64,000 bases of DNA from Frigidibacter sp. RF13. Its GTDB lineage: Bacteria > Pseudomonadota > Alphaproteobacteria > Rhodobacterales > Rhodobacteraceae. The notes beneath the pieces are model-generated. The model did no database searches and was not told where the DNA came from. It saw nothing but the letters and a program-made list of their open reading frames with translations. The position numbers and the translations under genes were made by a program. The stretch spans positions 62,001-126,000 of the forward strand of contig NZ_JAPNUE010000007.1 in assembly GCF_026626305.1 (NCBI RefSeq). The letters run 5' to 3'. The first letter of the stretch is position 1. Each line of letters begins with the position of its first letter. Shown one piece after another: positions 7,990-16,777 of the stretch.

Positions 7990-9117
7990 CTATTCCTCGC
8001 CCTGCGCCTCGGCGCGGCTCTTGCCTGCCACATCCAAGGCCAGCGTCGCCGCCATGAACCCGTCGAGATCGCCGTCGAGCACGCCCTGCGTGTCCGAGGT
8101 CTCATGCCCGGTCCGCAGGTCCTTCACCATCTGGTAGGGCTGCAGCACATAGGACCTGATCTGGTTGCCCCAGCCCGCATCGCCCTTGTTCTCGTGCGCC
8201 GCAGTGATCGCCGCGTTCCTTTTGTCGAGTTCCAGCTGATAAAGCCGCGATCTGAGCGCGTTCATCGCTATCTCGCGGTTCTGGTGCTGGGACTTCATCG
8301 AGGAGGTGACGACGATATTGGTCGGCAGGTGGGTGATCCGGACGGCCGAGTCGGTCGTGTTGACGTGCTGGCCGCCCGCGCCCGAGGACCGGTAGGTGTC
8401 GATCCGAATATCGCTGTCGGGAATGTTGATCTCGATATTCTCGTCCACCACCGGATAGACCCAGACCGACGAAAAGGACGTATGTCGCCGCGCGGCGCTG
8501 TCATAGGGCGAGATGCGCACCAGACGGTGGACGCCCGATTCCGATTTCAGCCAGCCATAGGCATTGGGGCCCGAGACCTTGTAGGACACTGAGCGGATGC
8601 CCGCCTCCTCGCCCGCAGTCTCGGACTGCATCTCGACCTTGTAGCCCTTCTTCTCGGCCCAGCGCACATACATGCGAGCAAGCATCGAGGCCCAGTCGCA
8701 GCTTTCCGTACCACCCGCGCCCGCGTTGATTTCAAGAAACGTGTCATTGCCGTCGGCCTCGCCGTCCAGAAGCGCCTCAAGCTCTTTCGCGGCGGAAAAT
8801 TCGCGCAGCTCCTTCAGGCTCTTCTCGGCCTCACCGACGATCTCCTGATCGCCCTCCATTTCGCCCAGTTCGATCAGCTCGACGTTGTCCGTCAGTTCGC
8901 GGTCGATCTTCCTGTAAGTCTCGACCTTATCCATCAGCATCTGCCGGTCGCGCATCAGCTTCTGAGCGCGCGCGGGGTCGGACCAGAGGTTGCCGTCCTC
9001 GATCATCGCGTTGAATTCTTCCAGTCGGTGCGGGGCGGTTTCCCAATCCATGCGCTGGCCGAGAAGCGTCAGCGATTTCTTGATCGCATCCACGTTGTTC
9101 TGGGTTTCCGCGCGCAT
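7990..9117 (-). CDS. prfB: Peptide chain release factor 2
   Basis: A 375-residue class I release factor that reads UGA and UAA stop codons. The GGQ catalytic motif is in [20 protein letters not shown]. The tripeptide anticodon region is RISPYDSAARRHTSF: SPY rather than the SPF of the E. coli protein. The frame is continuous from ATG 9117, and at the place where many bacteria have a programmed +1 frameshift (E. coli RGYLDY) this protein reads GQRMDW with no in-frame UGA, so no autoregulatory frameshift is used. Its 3' end faces the MocA-like gene. Length agrees with the family. Confidence 0.97.
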   Translation of the reverse strand: MRAETQNNVDAIKKSLTLLGQRMDWETAPHRLEEFNAMIEDGNLWSDPARAQKLMRDRQMLMDKVETYRKIDRELTDNVELIELGEMEGDQEIVGEAEKSLKELREFSAAKELEALLDGEADGNDTFLEINAGAGGTESCDWASMLARMYVRWAEKKGYKVEMQSETAGEEAGIRSVSYKVSGPNAYGWLKSESGVHRLVRISPYDSAARRHTSFSSVWVYPVVDENIEINIPDSDIRIDTYRSSGAGGQHVNTTDSAVRITHLPTNIVVTSSMKSQHQNREIAMNALRSRLYQLELDKRNAAITAAHENKGDAGWGNQIRSYVLQPYQMVKDLRTGHETSDTQGVLDGDLDGFMAATLALDVAGKSRAEAQGEE

Positions 9118-9189
9118 CTTCGTCCTCTCAGCCGTCCGCTGCGCCTGATACAGGAGCCGCCCGCCCCGGACAAGGGCGGGTCGGACCGG

Positions 9190-9378
9190 TCAGCGCAGCC
9201 AACGCGTCAGCTTGCGGATCATGCGCATCTTCTTGGCCATGTCGCGTTCGTTCGTGCGGATGCGGGCGCGGCCCTGGGCCGTGCCGTCATTGCCGCCCCG
9301 CCGCGCCAGCCAGCCCGGCAGGTGGCGGAAGACGGTGTCCATCGCTGCCCGGATCAGCATGCGGATCGCGCGCTCCAT
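9190..9378 (-). CDS. Small basic hypothetical protein downstream of scpB
   Basis: A 62-residue Arg/Lys-rich protein starting MERAIRMLIRAAMDTVFRHLPGWLARRGG. The ATG at 9378 is 4 nt after the scpB stop and has GAGGAT upstream, so it is probably translated as the last gene of the argS-to-scpB run. The N-terminal half could form an amphipathic helix; the C-terminal half is highly basic. I do not recognise a family. It could be a small membrane-associated or nucleic-acid-binding protein. Confidence 0.55.
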   Translation of the reverse strand: MERAIRMLIRAAMDTVFRHLPGWLARRGGNDGTAQGRARIRTNERDMAKKMRMIRKLTRWLR

Positions 9379-9382
9379 GGGC

Positions 9383-10051
9383 TCAATCCTCAAAAAGCTC
9401 GGTCTGGCCCGCCATCTCGTCGCTCTCTTCGTCGCCAAGAGTGGTCGTGCCGGGCATCGGCCTGTTGTCCAAAAGCCCCGCCGCCCGCAATTCCTTCAGC
9501 CCCGGCAGATCGCGGGCAGATTCAAGTCCGAAATGGTCAAGGAAGCGCGGCGTGACGACGAAGGTCACCGGGCGGCCCGGCGTCATCCGGCGGCGGCCGA
9601 GGCGGATCCAGTCCAGTTCCATTAGCTGGTCGATCGTGCCCCGGCTGACGGCGACGCCCCGGATCTCCTCGATCTCCGCCCGGGTCGCAGGCTGGTGATA
9701 GGCGATGATCGCCAAGGTCTCGATCGCGGCGCGCGACAGTTTCCGCGTCTCGACGACTTCCTTCTGCATGAGAAAGCCAAGGTCCGGTGCGGTGCGGATC
9801 GCCCACGCATCGCCCACGCGGACCACATTCACACCCCTGCCCTCATAGCGCTTCCTCAGATGCACCAAAGCCTCGGCCGGATCGCAGCCATGCGGCATGC
9901 GCTGCGCGAGGTCGGCGACCGTCACCGGCTCGGCAGAGGCAAAAAGGATCGCCTCCACCATCCGCTCCTGCTCGGCGATCGGCGGCGCCTCGAAAAGGCT
10001 CCGTTCCTCGGGTGCATCGCTCTGGCGATCTGGGGTGGCGGTGTCGGTCAA
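9383..10051 (-). CDS. scpB: Segregation and condensation protein B
   Basis: A 222-residue ScpB homologue. It has tandem winged-helix domains (about residues 25-190), with the conserved stretch AIIAYHQPATRAEIEEIRGV. ScpB dimers bind ScpA and SMC to form the bacterial condensin that organises and segregates the chromosome. The ATG overlaps the scpA stop by 4 nt (ATGA), so the two are translationally coupled. An acidic C-terminal tail (DEESDEM..ELFED) is present. Only the smc gene is missing from the neighbourhood, as is common in this group. Confidence 0.93.
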   Translation of the reverse strand: MTDTATPDRQSDAPEERSLFEAPPIAEQERMVEAILFASAEPVTVADLAQRMPHGCDPAEALVHLRKRYEGRGVNVVRVGDAWAIRTAPDLGFLMQKEVVETRKLSRAAIETLAIIAYHQPATRAEIEEIRGVAVSRGTIDQLMELDWIRLGRRRMTPGRPVTFVVTPRFLDHFGLESARDLPGLKELRAAGLLDNRPMPGTTTLGDEESDEMAGQTELFED

Positions 10052-10836
10052 TGGGTCTTCCGGCGAAGGGTGATGGGCGCGAAGGTCTCGGCCTGTCTTA
10101 ACTCGATCTGCCCCTGTTTGGCGAGTTCCAGAGACGCGGCAAAGGTCGCGGCGGTGGCAGAGCGACGGCGGACCGGATCATGGGCCCAGCCGTCGGGCAG
10201 ATAGCCCATGAGGTCGGTCCACCCGCCCGCATAGCCGATCAGCCCGCGCATCCGGTCAAGCGCCTGTTCCATGGTGAAGACATGGGTGCGGTCGAAGGCG
10301 AAGGGGCGGAACTCGTCGCGGGTGCGGATGCGGGCATAGGCCTGCATCAGGTCGAGAAGCGTGGCGGAATAATGGGTGCGGCGGACGCGGGTCACATCCT
10401 CGGTCAGGCCGCGCGCGAAAAAATCGCGCCCAAGCTGGTCGCGCGCCATCAGCCGGGCGGCGGCTTCGCGCATGGCGCCGAGGCGTTCCAACTGGAAAGC
10501 AAGGTGCGCCGCCAGTTCCTCGCCGGTCGGGCCTTCCTCGTTCGGGTCGGGCGGCAGAAGAAGCCGCGATTTCAGGAAGGCGAGCCAGGCGGCCATCACC
10601 AGATAATCGGCGGCCAGCTCGATCCTAAGTGCCTTGGCCTTGTCGACGAAGGCCAGGTACTGCTCAGCGAGTTGCAGGACGGAAATCCGGCGCAGGTCAA
10701 CTTTCTGGGTGCGCGACAGTGTCAGCAGCAGGTCGAGCGGCCCCTCGAACCCGTCCACATCGACGATCAGCGCCTCGGCCGCGAGCCGGTCACCGACCGA
10801 CACGGGGTCTTCCTGAAAGAGGCTCGGGTCGGACAT
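10048..10836 (-). CDS. scpA: Segregation and condensation protein A (kleisin)
   Basis: A 262-residue kleisin. The characteristic N-terminal motif FEGPLDLLLTLSRTQKVDL is at about residues 29-47, followed by YLVMAAWLAFLKSRLLLP. It bridges SMC heads in the condensin complex with ScpB. It starts 14 nt downstream of the nagZ stop and overlaps scpB by 4 nt. The nagZ-scpA-scpB order is a recurring alphaproteobacterial arrangement. Confidence 0.95.
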   Translation of the reverse strand: MSDPSLFQEDPVSVGDRLAAEALIVDVDGFEGPLDLLLTLSRTQKVDLRRISVLQLAEQYLAFVDKAKALRIELAADYLVMAAWLAFLKSRLLLPPDPNEEGPTGEELAAHLAFQLERLGAMREAAARLMARDQLGRDFFARGLTEDVTRVRRTHYSATLLDLMQAYARIRTRDEFRPFAFDRTHVFTMEQALDRMRGLIGYAGGWTDLMGYLPDGWAHDPVRRRSATAATFAASLELAKQGQIELRQAETFAPITLRRKTH

Positions 10837-10850
10837 ACGACGGTCAGTTC

Positions 10851-11858
10851 TCAGTTCGGGGCGAGGATCGTCTGAAGTTCGGCCATGAGCGCCTCGGCGT
10901 CAATGGGGTCGGGCGCGGCGCGGCGGGCCAGCGCCGCCTCAGCGCGCCTGAAGCCCGCCGCATCGAGCGGCCGGGCGGCAGCGGCGACCTCTATCATCTG
11001 GTCCATGTCGCCCTTGCAATGCAGCGCGACATCGCAGCCTGCCGCCAATGCGGCGCGGGTGCGGTCCGCGAGCGTACCCTTCAGCGCCTCCATATTCAGA
11101 TCGTCGCTGAGGAGGAGGCCCTGGAAACCGATCTCCTCGCGGATCACGCCGATCATCCGCGGCGATTGGGTCGAAGGGTGGCCAGAGTCGTAGGCAGGCA
11201 CCACGATATGGGCGGTCATGCCCATCGGCAGGTCGGAGAGCGCCCGGAAGGGTGCGAAGTCGGTGCGTGCCAGTTCCTCGGCCGAAGCGGCTGCAACCGG
11301 AAGATCGTGATGGCTGTCCACAACCGTGCGGCCATGGCCGGGCATGTGCTTCATCACCGGAAGGACGCCGCCAGCGAGAAGGCCGGATGCGGCCGCCCGA
11401 GCGGCCCGGGCGACCGTAACCGTGTCATAGCCGAAACAGCGGTTCTTCAGGAAAGGATGGGTGTCGGGCCAGGCGATATCGCCCGAGGGCGCGCAATCGG
11501 CGTCGATGCCCACCGCACGCAGTTCCTCGGCAATCAGCCGGTAGCGGATCCAAATTCCCCGCTCCATCCGGCCCTGCGCGCTTGCCGCAACCTGATCGAG
11601 CGGTGGCAGCCATTCGCGCCAGTGCGGCGCGCGCAGACGCTGGACGCGCCCGCCTTCCTGATCGACCAGCACCGGCGCATCACGCCCCACGGCGGCGCGC
11701 AGGTCGCCGGTCAGGCGGCGCAGCTGACCGGGCGTCTCGACATTGCGCGCGAAGAGGATGAAGCCGAGAGGATCCACCTCGCGAAAGAAGGCGGCCTCGT
11801 CCGCGCCAAGCACCGGCCCCTCACAGCCAAAGATCACGGCAAGCGGTGCGGCGGCCAT
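10851..11858 (-). CDS. nagZ: Beta-N-acetylhexosaminidase (glycoside hydrolase family 3)
   Basis: A 335-residue GH3 enzyme that releases GlcNAc from anhydro-muropeptides in the cytoplasm during peptidoglycan recycling. The signature KHMPGHGRTVVDSHHDLP holds the catalytic His/Asp dyad loop, and LLSDDLNMEAL holds the nucleophile Asp. I chose ATG 11858, which overlaps the stop of the upstream SPOR gene by one base (TGATG); a longer in-frame extension would run into that gene. Peptidoglycan context (SPOR protein upstream) fits the function. Confidence 0.94.
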   Translation of the reverse strand: MAAAPLAVIFGCEGPVLGADEAAFFREVDPLGFILFARNVETPGQLRRLTGDLRAAVGRDAPVLVDQEGGRVQRLRAPHWREWLPPLDQVAASAQGRMERGIWIRYRLIAEELRAVGIDADCAPSGDIAWPDTHPFLKNRCFGYDTVTVARAARAAASGLLAGGVLPVMKHMPGHGRTVVDSHHDLPVAAASAEELARTDFAPFRALSDLPMGMTAHIVVPAYDSGHPSTQSPRMIGVIREEIGFQGLLLSDDLNMEALKGTLADRTRAALAAGCDVALHCKGDMDQMIEVAAAARPLDAAGFRRAEAALARRAAPDPIDAEALMAELQTILAPN

Positions 11859-12895
11859 CAGCGCACGGTCACCGCGACGCAACGGCCTTCGGCATTCAGC
11901 GCCGCACAGAAACGCCGCGCCTCGTCGCGGTCGGCAAAGCCCATGACGCGAAGCCGATAGAAAGTCTCCTCTCCCCGTGTCGCCGGTTCGATCACCCGCG
12001 CCTTGCCGTTGAACAGCGCGCCGAACCGCGCGACCTCGGCTGTCCACGCAGCTTTTGCCTCTGCCTCGGACGGATAATCGCCGATCTGGGCGAGCGTTGT
12101 GCCAGCGGTGATCGTCGCGGGCGCGACATCCTCGACCGGGCGGTCGGCAGAGGCCGATACCAGCGTCACTTCCTGGCGCATGGGCGCCAGCCCGGCGGGC
12201 TTCGCGACCGGGATCAAGGATGTGGACACGCCGGGCACCGACGGGTCGATCCCTTCAACCGGCGCCTCGCCGAGCGGGTCGAAAGCATTGGCCTCCATCA
12301 GGGCCGCCTCGATCGAGGCCACCTCGACCGACCCCGCCTCGACGGTTTCCAGTTCCGGCGCGTCGATCGGTTCGGCTGCCTCCTCGGGCAAGGGCAACTT
12401 CAGCCCGTCGGGCGCGGCAATCGAAGCCTCAAGCGACGGGCTTGGCCTGACTGTGCCGACATTCGGCCCGGGCATCGCGGCGAGCGGCGCGAGTGGCGAA
12501 CCGGCAGTGATTTGCAGCGCGTCAGAAGCCGTATCTTCGTCACTGAGCGCCGCCGCGCGCGGGGCGAGCACGAGCAGATCGGCAGCAGCCTCGGCCTCGC
12601 CCTCGGCGGCGATCATGTTCACCGCCAGGCCCTGATGGTCGGCAAGCTCTCCTCCCGGATTGTCAGGCGCAACCCGCGCCTCACCCTCGGGGGCCGCAAT
12701 CACCGGCACGCCATGGATCTGGCGCTGCGCGAGCTTGTAGCCCCAGACGACCACGCCCGCGATCAGCGCCACAGAGACGAGCCCGCCCGCCGCGCGCACC
12801 ACAGCGCCCGCGCGCCCCGACGCGGCAGTGCGCGGGTCTGCGGCATAGGCCGCAGGCGCCTCGGGATAGACCTCGTCGTCCTGCCAGACTGTCAT
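11858..12895 (-). CDS. SPOR-domain membrane protein
   Basis: A 345-residue bitopic inner-membrane protein. It has a short N-terminal cytoplasmic part, one transmembrane segment (about 31-53, VSVALIAGVVVWGY), a long low-complexity Ala/Glu/Pro periplasmic linker, and a C-terminal SPOR domain (about 265-345) that binds denuded glycan strands at division sites. The ATG at 12895 begins MTVWQDDEVYPE. It is 67 nt downstream of argS and overlaps nagZ by 1 nt. It probably has a division or septal peptidoglycan role, as for FtsN-like and DedD-like proteins, but is not specific enough for a symbol. Confidence 0.85.
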   Translation of the reverse strand: MTVWQDDEVYPEAPAAYAADPRTAASGRAGAVVRAAGGLVSVALIAGVVVWGYKLAQRQIHGVPVIAAPEGEARVAPDNPGGELADHQGLAVNMIAAEGEAEAAADLLVLAPRAAALSDEDTASDALQITAGSPLAPLAAMPGPNVGTVRPSPSLEASIAAPDGLKLPLPEEAAEPIDAPELETVEAGSVEVASIEAALMEANAFDPLGEAPVEGIDPSVPGVSTSLIPVAKPAGLAPMRQEVTLVSASADRPVEDVAPATITAGTTLAQIGDYPSEAEAKAAWTAEVARFGALFNGKARVIEPATRGEETFYRLRVMGFADRDEARRFCAALNAEGRCVAVTVR

Positions 12896-12962
12896 CGCCG
12901 TCCTGTCATCCGGCGCCCCGCCACGGCGGGGCCGCCCTGCTCTGCCAGCGGGCGCCTCTTGA

Positions 12963-14708
12963 TCAGCGCATTTCCTCGACCGGCTTGACGCCCAAGATAG
13001 CAAGACCCGCCGAAATGACAACGCCCGCCGCCCGTGCCAGCGCGATTTTCGACTGGCTGACAGCGACATTGCCCTCCTGCACGAACCTCAGCGACGTATC
13101 ATCATTGCCGCGGTTCCACAGCGAATGCAGCTCGGACGCCAGTTCGTAAAGATAGAAGGCCACGCGATGCGGCTCCTGCCCCTTGGCCGCGATCTCCACC
13201 AGACGCGGCCATTCGGCCATCTTCTTGGCAAGAGCCAGCTCCACCTCATGGCCGATAAGGCTCAGATCGGCGGCGGCAAGCGTCGCGTCATCGGTCGGAA
13301 TCCCGGCCTCGGCCGCCTTGCGCAGGACCGAGGAGACCCGGGCATGGGCGTACTGGACATAGAAGACCGGATTGTCCTTGGACTGTTCCAGCACCTTGTC
13401 GAAATCAAAATCCAGCGGCGCATCGTTCTTGCGGGTGAGCATCACGAAGCGCGTCACGTCGGCGCCCGCCTGTTCGACCACATCGCGGAGCGTTACGAAC
13501 GTGCCTGCCCGCTTCGACATCTTGAAGGGCTCGCCGTTCTTGAAAAGCTTCACCAGCTGGATGAGCTTCACTTCCAAAGGCACCCTGCCGTTCGACAGCG
13601 CTGAAACCACGGCCTTCAGCCGCTTCACATAGCCACCATGATCGGCACCCAGAACGTCGATCAACTGATCGAAGCCACGCGTCACCTTGTCGTAATGATA
13701 GGCGATGTCGGGGGCGAAATAGGTCCAGTTGCCGTCCGACTTCTGCACCGGACGGTCGACATCGTCGCCATGCGCGGTCGAGCGGAAGAGGGTCTGCTCG
13801 CGCTCCTCCCAATCCTCGGGCAGCTTGCCTTTCGGGGGCTCCAGCACGCCTTCGTAGATCAGGCCCATGTCGCGCAGGGTCTGGATCGCGCTTTCGATCT
13901 TGCCGGTTCCGTACAGCGCCTTTTCCGAGGAATAGACATCCATCTTCACACCGAGCGAGGCCAGATCCTCGCGGATCATCGCCATCATCCGCTCGGTCGC
14001 GAATTCGCGGACATCGGCCAGCCAATATTGCTCGCCCTTGTCGAGAAGACTGTCGCCGTACTTTTCCTTCAGCGCCTCGCCGACGGGAATGAGATAGTCG
14101 CCCGGATAGAGGCCCTCACGGATTTCCGGCTCGAGCCCGTGTGCCTCGCGGTAGCGCTCATAGGCAGACCGCGCCAGCACATCGACCTGCGCGCCGCCGT
14201 CGTTGATGTAATATTCGCGCGTGACATCATGGCCCGCGAAGGCCAGAAGCGAAGCCAGCGCATCGCCAAAGACCGCGCCCCTGACATGGCCGACATGCAT
14301 CGGTCCGGTCGGGTTTGCCGAGACGAATTCGACATTCACCCGGGCGCCGCGCCCGAGGGTGGAGCGGCCATAGTCCTTGCCCGCATCCAGAACCGTGCGC
14401 ACCAGCCCCTGCCAGACGGAAGGCGCAAGGCGCAGGTTCAGAAAGCCCGGCCCCGCAACCTCGGCCAGCGTCACGCGCGGGTCGGCGGCAAGTTTGACCG
14501 CCAACGCCTCGGCGATCGCACGGGGGTTCTGGCCCGAGGGCTTTGCCAGCACCATCGCGGCATTGGTCGCCATGTCACCATGCGCGGCATCGCGCGGCGG
14601 CTCGACCGCGACGGCGGTGAAATCCAGCCCAGCAGGCAACGCGCCTTCGGCGGTCATGGCCCCGAGGCTCTCGATCACCAGCGCACGGATATCGGAAAAC
14701 AGGTTCAT
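12963..14708 (-). CDS. argS: Arginyl-tRNA synthetase
   Basis: A 581-residue class I aminoacyl-tRNA synthetase. The HIGH-type motif is in [17 protein letters not shown] (about 120-140), and the KMSKS-type loop reads [11 protein letters not shown]. The N-terminal additional domain and the C-terminal anticodon-binding DALR domain are both present, and the length is normal. ATG 14708 is preferred to GTG 14711. It heads the run argS, SPOR protein, nagZ, scpA, scpB and a small ORF, all on the minus strand with small gaps or overlaps. Confidence 0.97.
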   Translation of the reverse strand: MNLFSDIRALVIESLGAMTAEGALPAGLDFTAVAVEPPRDAAHGDMATNAAMVLAKPSGQNPRAIAEALAVKLAADPRVTLAEVAGPGFLNLRLAPSVWQGLVRTVLDAGKDYGRSTLGRGARVNVEFVSANPTGPMHVGHVRGAVFGDALASLLAFAGHDVTREYYINDGGAQVDVLARSAYERYREAHGLEPEIREGLYPGDYLIPVGEALKEKYGDSLLDKGEQYWLADVREFATERMMAMIREDLASLGVKMDVYSSEKALYGTGKIESAIQTLRDMGLIYEGVLEPPKGKLPEDWEEREQTLFRSTAHGDDVDRPVQKSDGNWTYFAPDIAYHYDKVTRGFDQLIDVLGADHGGYVKRLKAVVSALSNGRVPLEVKLIQLVKLFKNGEPFKMSKRAGTFVTLRDVVEQAGADVTRFVMLTRKNDAPLDFDFDKVLEQSKDNPVFYVQYAHARVSSVLRKAAEAGIPTDDATLAAADLSLIGHEVELALAKKMAEWPRLVEIAAKGQEPHRVAFYLYELASELHSLWNRGNDDTSLRFVQEGNVAVSQSKIALARAAGVVISAGLAILGVKPVEEMR

Positions 14709-14778
14709 CACTTTCCCCTTTGATCAAAGCGGGGATGCCAGAGCGGCCCGATGGCGTCAATGGCGGCAAGGGAAAGAA

Positions 14779-14868
14779 GGGGGGCGCTGCCCCCCTCACC
14801 CCCCGAGGTACTTGTGCCAAGATGAAACTGCATCCTTCATCTTGGACCAAAGACCTCCGCCGGAGGCA
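14779..14868. repeat. Long hairpin-forming intergenic repeat
   Basis: The element begins with a small GC hairpin (GGGGGC-gct-GCCCCC), then CCCCCCGAGGTACTT. A perfect 10-bp inverted repeat follows, CCAAGATGAA (14817-14826) and TTCATCTTGG (14836-14845), and it ends CTCCGCCGGAGG. The two outer arms match over about 22 nt with a few mismatches. The same layout occurs at 44677-44827. It lies between the 3' end of the ABC ATPase gene and the start of argS; there is no T-run for a standard terminator. Confidence 0.6.
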
Positions 14869-14876
14869 TAGAAGTT

Positions 14877-15968
14877 CTAGCGGAACAGCACCAGCGCCGA
14901 GGGGCTCCAGGCAACGCGCGCCTTCACGCCGCGGTCGAGCACCGGGCGGCCGGGGACGTTGCGCATGGACAGACGCACCGGCTCATCCACGCCGTCAAGC
15001 TTCACGTCGTAATAGGTCATGTCGCCGTAATAGACGACCTCTTCGACGGTGCCGGTCGCCTCGCGGTCGGTGGCAGTCTGACCTTCATAGAGAAGGGTCA
15101 GCGTCTCTGGCCGGAAGCCGACCGAAGGCTCCTCGCCCCGATTGCCGCCCGGCGCCTGCTTGGCCGAGATATGGCAGCGGCCGAGACCCTGCACATCCAC
15201 ATCAATCTCGCCGTTCTCCTCGCCCGCGACTTTCGCCGGCAGGAAGTTCATATGGCCGATGAAATCCGCGACCCGGCGCGAATTGGGCAGGCGGTAAAGC
15301 GTCTCCGGATCAGCAAGCTGGGCGATCTCGCCCTCGAACATAACCGCGATCCGGTCGGACATGACGAGCGCTTCTTCCTGGTCGTGCGTGACCAGAATGA
15401 AGGTGATGCCGACCTGACGCTGCAGCTTGATCAGTTCAACCTGCATGTTCTCGCGCATCTTCTTGTCGAGCGCGGAGAGCGGTTCGTCGAGCAGCAGCAC
15501 CTTAGGCTTGAGGATCAGCGCGCGGGCGAGCGCCACGCGCTGGCGCTGGCCGCCCGAAAGCGCATGCGCCGCTCGGCTGCCGAAACCCTTGAGGCCCACC
15601 ATCTCCAACGCCTCGGCCACGGCCTTGTCCTTCTCGGCCTTGGGGCGTGGGTCGCGGCGGAGGCCAAAGCCCACATTCTGTTCGACCGTCAGATGCGGGA
15701 AGATCGCGTAGGACTGGAACACCATGTTCGTGGGCCGCTTGTTGGCAGGCACGCCTTCCATATGCTTGCCGTCAATCATCACGACGCCCGAGGTGATATC
15801 CTCGAACCCTGCGATGGTGCGCAGAAGCGTGGTCTTGCCGCAGCCCGAAGGCCCGAGCAGCGAGAAGAACTCGCCCGCCCTGATGTCGCAGTTGATGCCC
15901 CTCAGCGCGTGGTAATCGCCGTAATATTTCTGGACATCTTGCAGATGGATCATAGCGTCTTTGCTCAC
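14877..15968 (-). CDS. Polyamine-type ABC transporter ATP-binding protein (PotA/PotG-like)
   Basis: A 363-residue ATPase of the spermidine/putrescine (and Fe/2-aminoethylphosphonate) importer class. It has Walker A GPSGCGKTT (39-47), signature LSGGQRQRVALARAL, Walker B VLLLDEPLSALD, an H-loop (VTHDQEEA) and a C-terminal TOBE domain (about 280-360). It is translated last in the permease-permease-ATPase operon, overlapping the preceding permease stop by 4 nt. No substrate-binding protein gene is adjacent. Polyamine is the likely substrate by family; other small cationic or phosphonate substrates cannot be excluded. Confidence 0.87.
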   Translation of the reverse strand: MSKDAMIHLQDVQKYYGDYHALRGINCDIRAGEFFSLLGPSGCGKTTLLRTIAGFEDITSGVVMIDGKHMEGVPANKRPTNMVFQSYAIFPHLTVEQNVGFGLRRDPRPKAEKDKAVAEALEMVGLKGFGSRAAHALSGGQRQRVALARALILKPKVLLLDEPLSALDKKMRENMQVELIKLQRQVGITFILVTHDQEEALVMSDRIAVMFEGEIAQLADPETLYRLPNSRRVADFIGHMNFLPAKVAGEENGEIDVDVQGLGRCHISAKQAPGGNRGEEPSVGFRPETLTLLYEGQTATDREATGTVEEVVYYGDMTYYDVKLDGVDEPVRLSMRNVPGRPVLDRGVKARVAWSPSALVLFR

Positions 15969-16777
15969 AGGAAGCCTCCGGAATCCTTGCCCCCGGTCTT
16001 TGCGACACCACGGCGGCGGAAATATTCAGCGATGATGAGAAGCACGATGGACACGGCCACGAGACAGGTCGCGACGGCCATGATCACCGGGATTTCCTTG
16101 GGGAAACGAAGCTGCGAGTAAATATAGACCGGCAGCGTCGGCGAGGTGCCGCCAATGAAGGCGGCAAGAATGAATTCGTCCATCGAAATCGTGAAGGAGA
16201 TCAGGAGGGACGAGATGATACCCGGCAGCACCAGCGGCAGGATGATCAGCCGGAAGGTCGAAAACTTGCCCTCGCCAAGGTCGTAGGCGGCTTCTTCCAG
16301 CGACTTGTCGAGGCTCTGGAAGGCCGCCGAAAGGATCGCGATGGCGAAGGGCGTACAGATCAGCGTATGGCCGAGGATGATCGTCGTAAGACCAAGGCCG
16401 ACACCCATCTGCAGAAGGATCACCAGGATCGCCATCGCGACGATGATTTCCGGCAGGACGAGCGGCAGCATGATCATCGCCATGATCGCGCCCTTGCCCT
16501 TGAACTCGAACCTCGTCGAAGCGCGGGCGGCAAAGATCGCAAGCGTGGTGGCGAGGATCGCGGTCGAGCCCGCCACGATCAGCGAATTGATCACCGCCTG
16601 ATGCAGCTGTCCCTTCTCGGCCATCACCGCGAACCATTTGGTGGTGAAGCCTTTGAGCGGGAAAGCGATGATCGTGCCGTCGTTGAAGGAAAAGATCGGC
16701 AGCAGGAAGATCGGCGCATAGAGGAACGCGAGATAGAGGATGGCATAGAGCCTGAGACCGTTACCTTGCGACTTCAT
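15965..16777 (-). CDS. Polyamine-type ABC transporter permease (PotC/PotI-like)
   Basis: A 270-residue inner-membrane permease with about six hydrophobic segments and the EAA-type cytoplasmic loop SLEEAAYDLGEGKFSTFRLIILPLVLPG (about residues 155-182), which docks on the ATPase. The start begins MKSQGNGLRLYAILYLAFLYAPI, typical of PotC. It overlaps both neighbours by 4 nt (ATGA), so the three transport genes are one translationally coupled unit. Confidence 0.9.
   Translation of the reverse strand: MKSQGNGLRLYAILYLAFLYAPIFLLPIFSFNDGTIIAFPLKGFTTKWFAVMAEKGQLHQAVINSLIVAGSTAILATTLAIFAARASTRFEFKGKGAIMAMIMLPLVLPEIIVAMAILVILLQMGVGLGLTTIILGHTLICTPFAIAILSAAFQSLDKSLEEAAYDLGEGKFSTFRLIILPLVLPGIISSLLISFTISMDEFILAAFIGGTSPTLPVYIYSQLRFPKEIPVIMAVATCLVAVSIVLLIIAEYFRRRGVAKTGGKDSGGFL

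Noticed and set aside
8980..9060. Possible programmed +1 frameshift in prfB
   Set aside because: The frame is uninterrupted and no in-frame UGA with a preceding slippery CUU is present.
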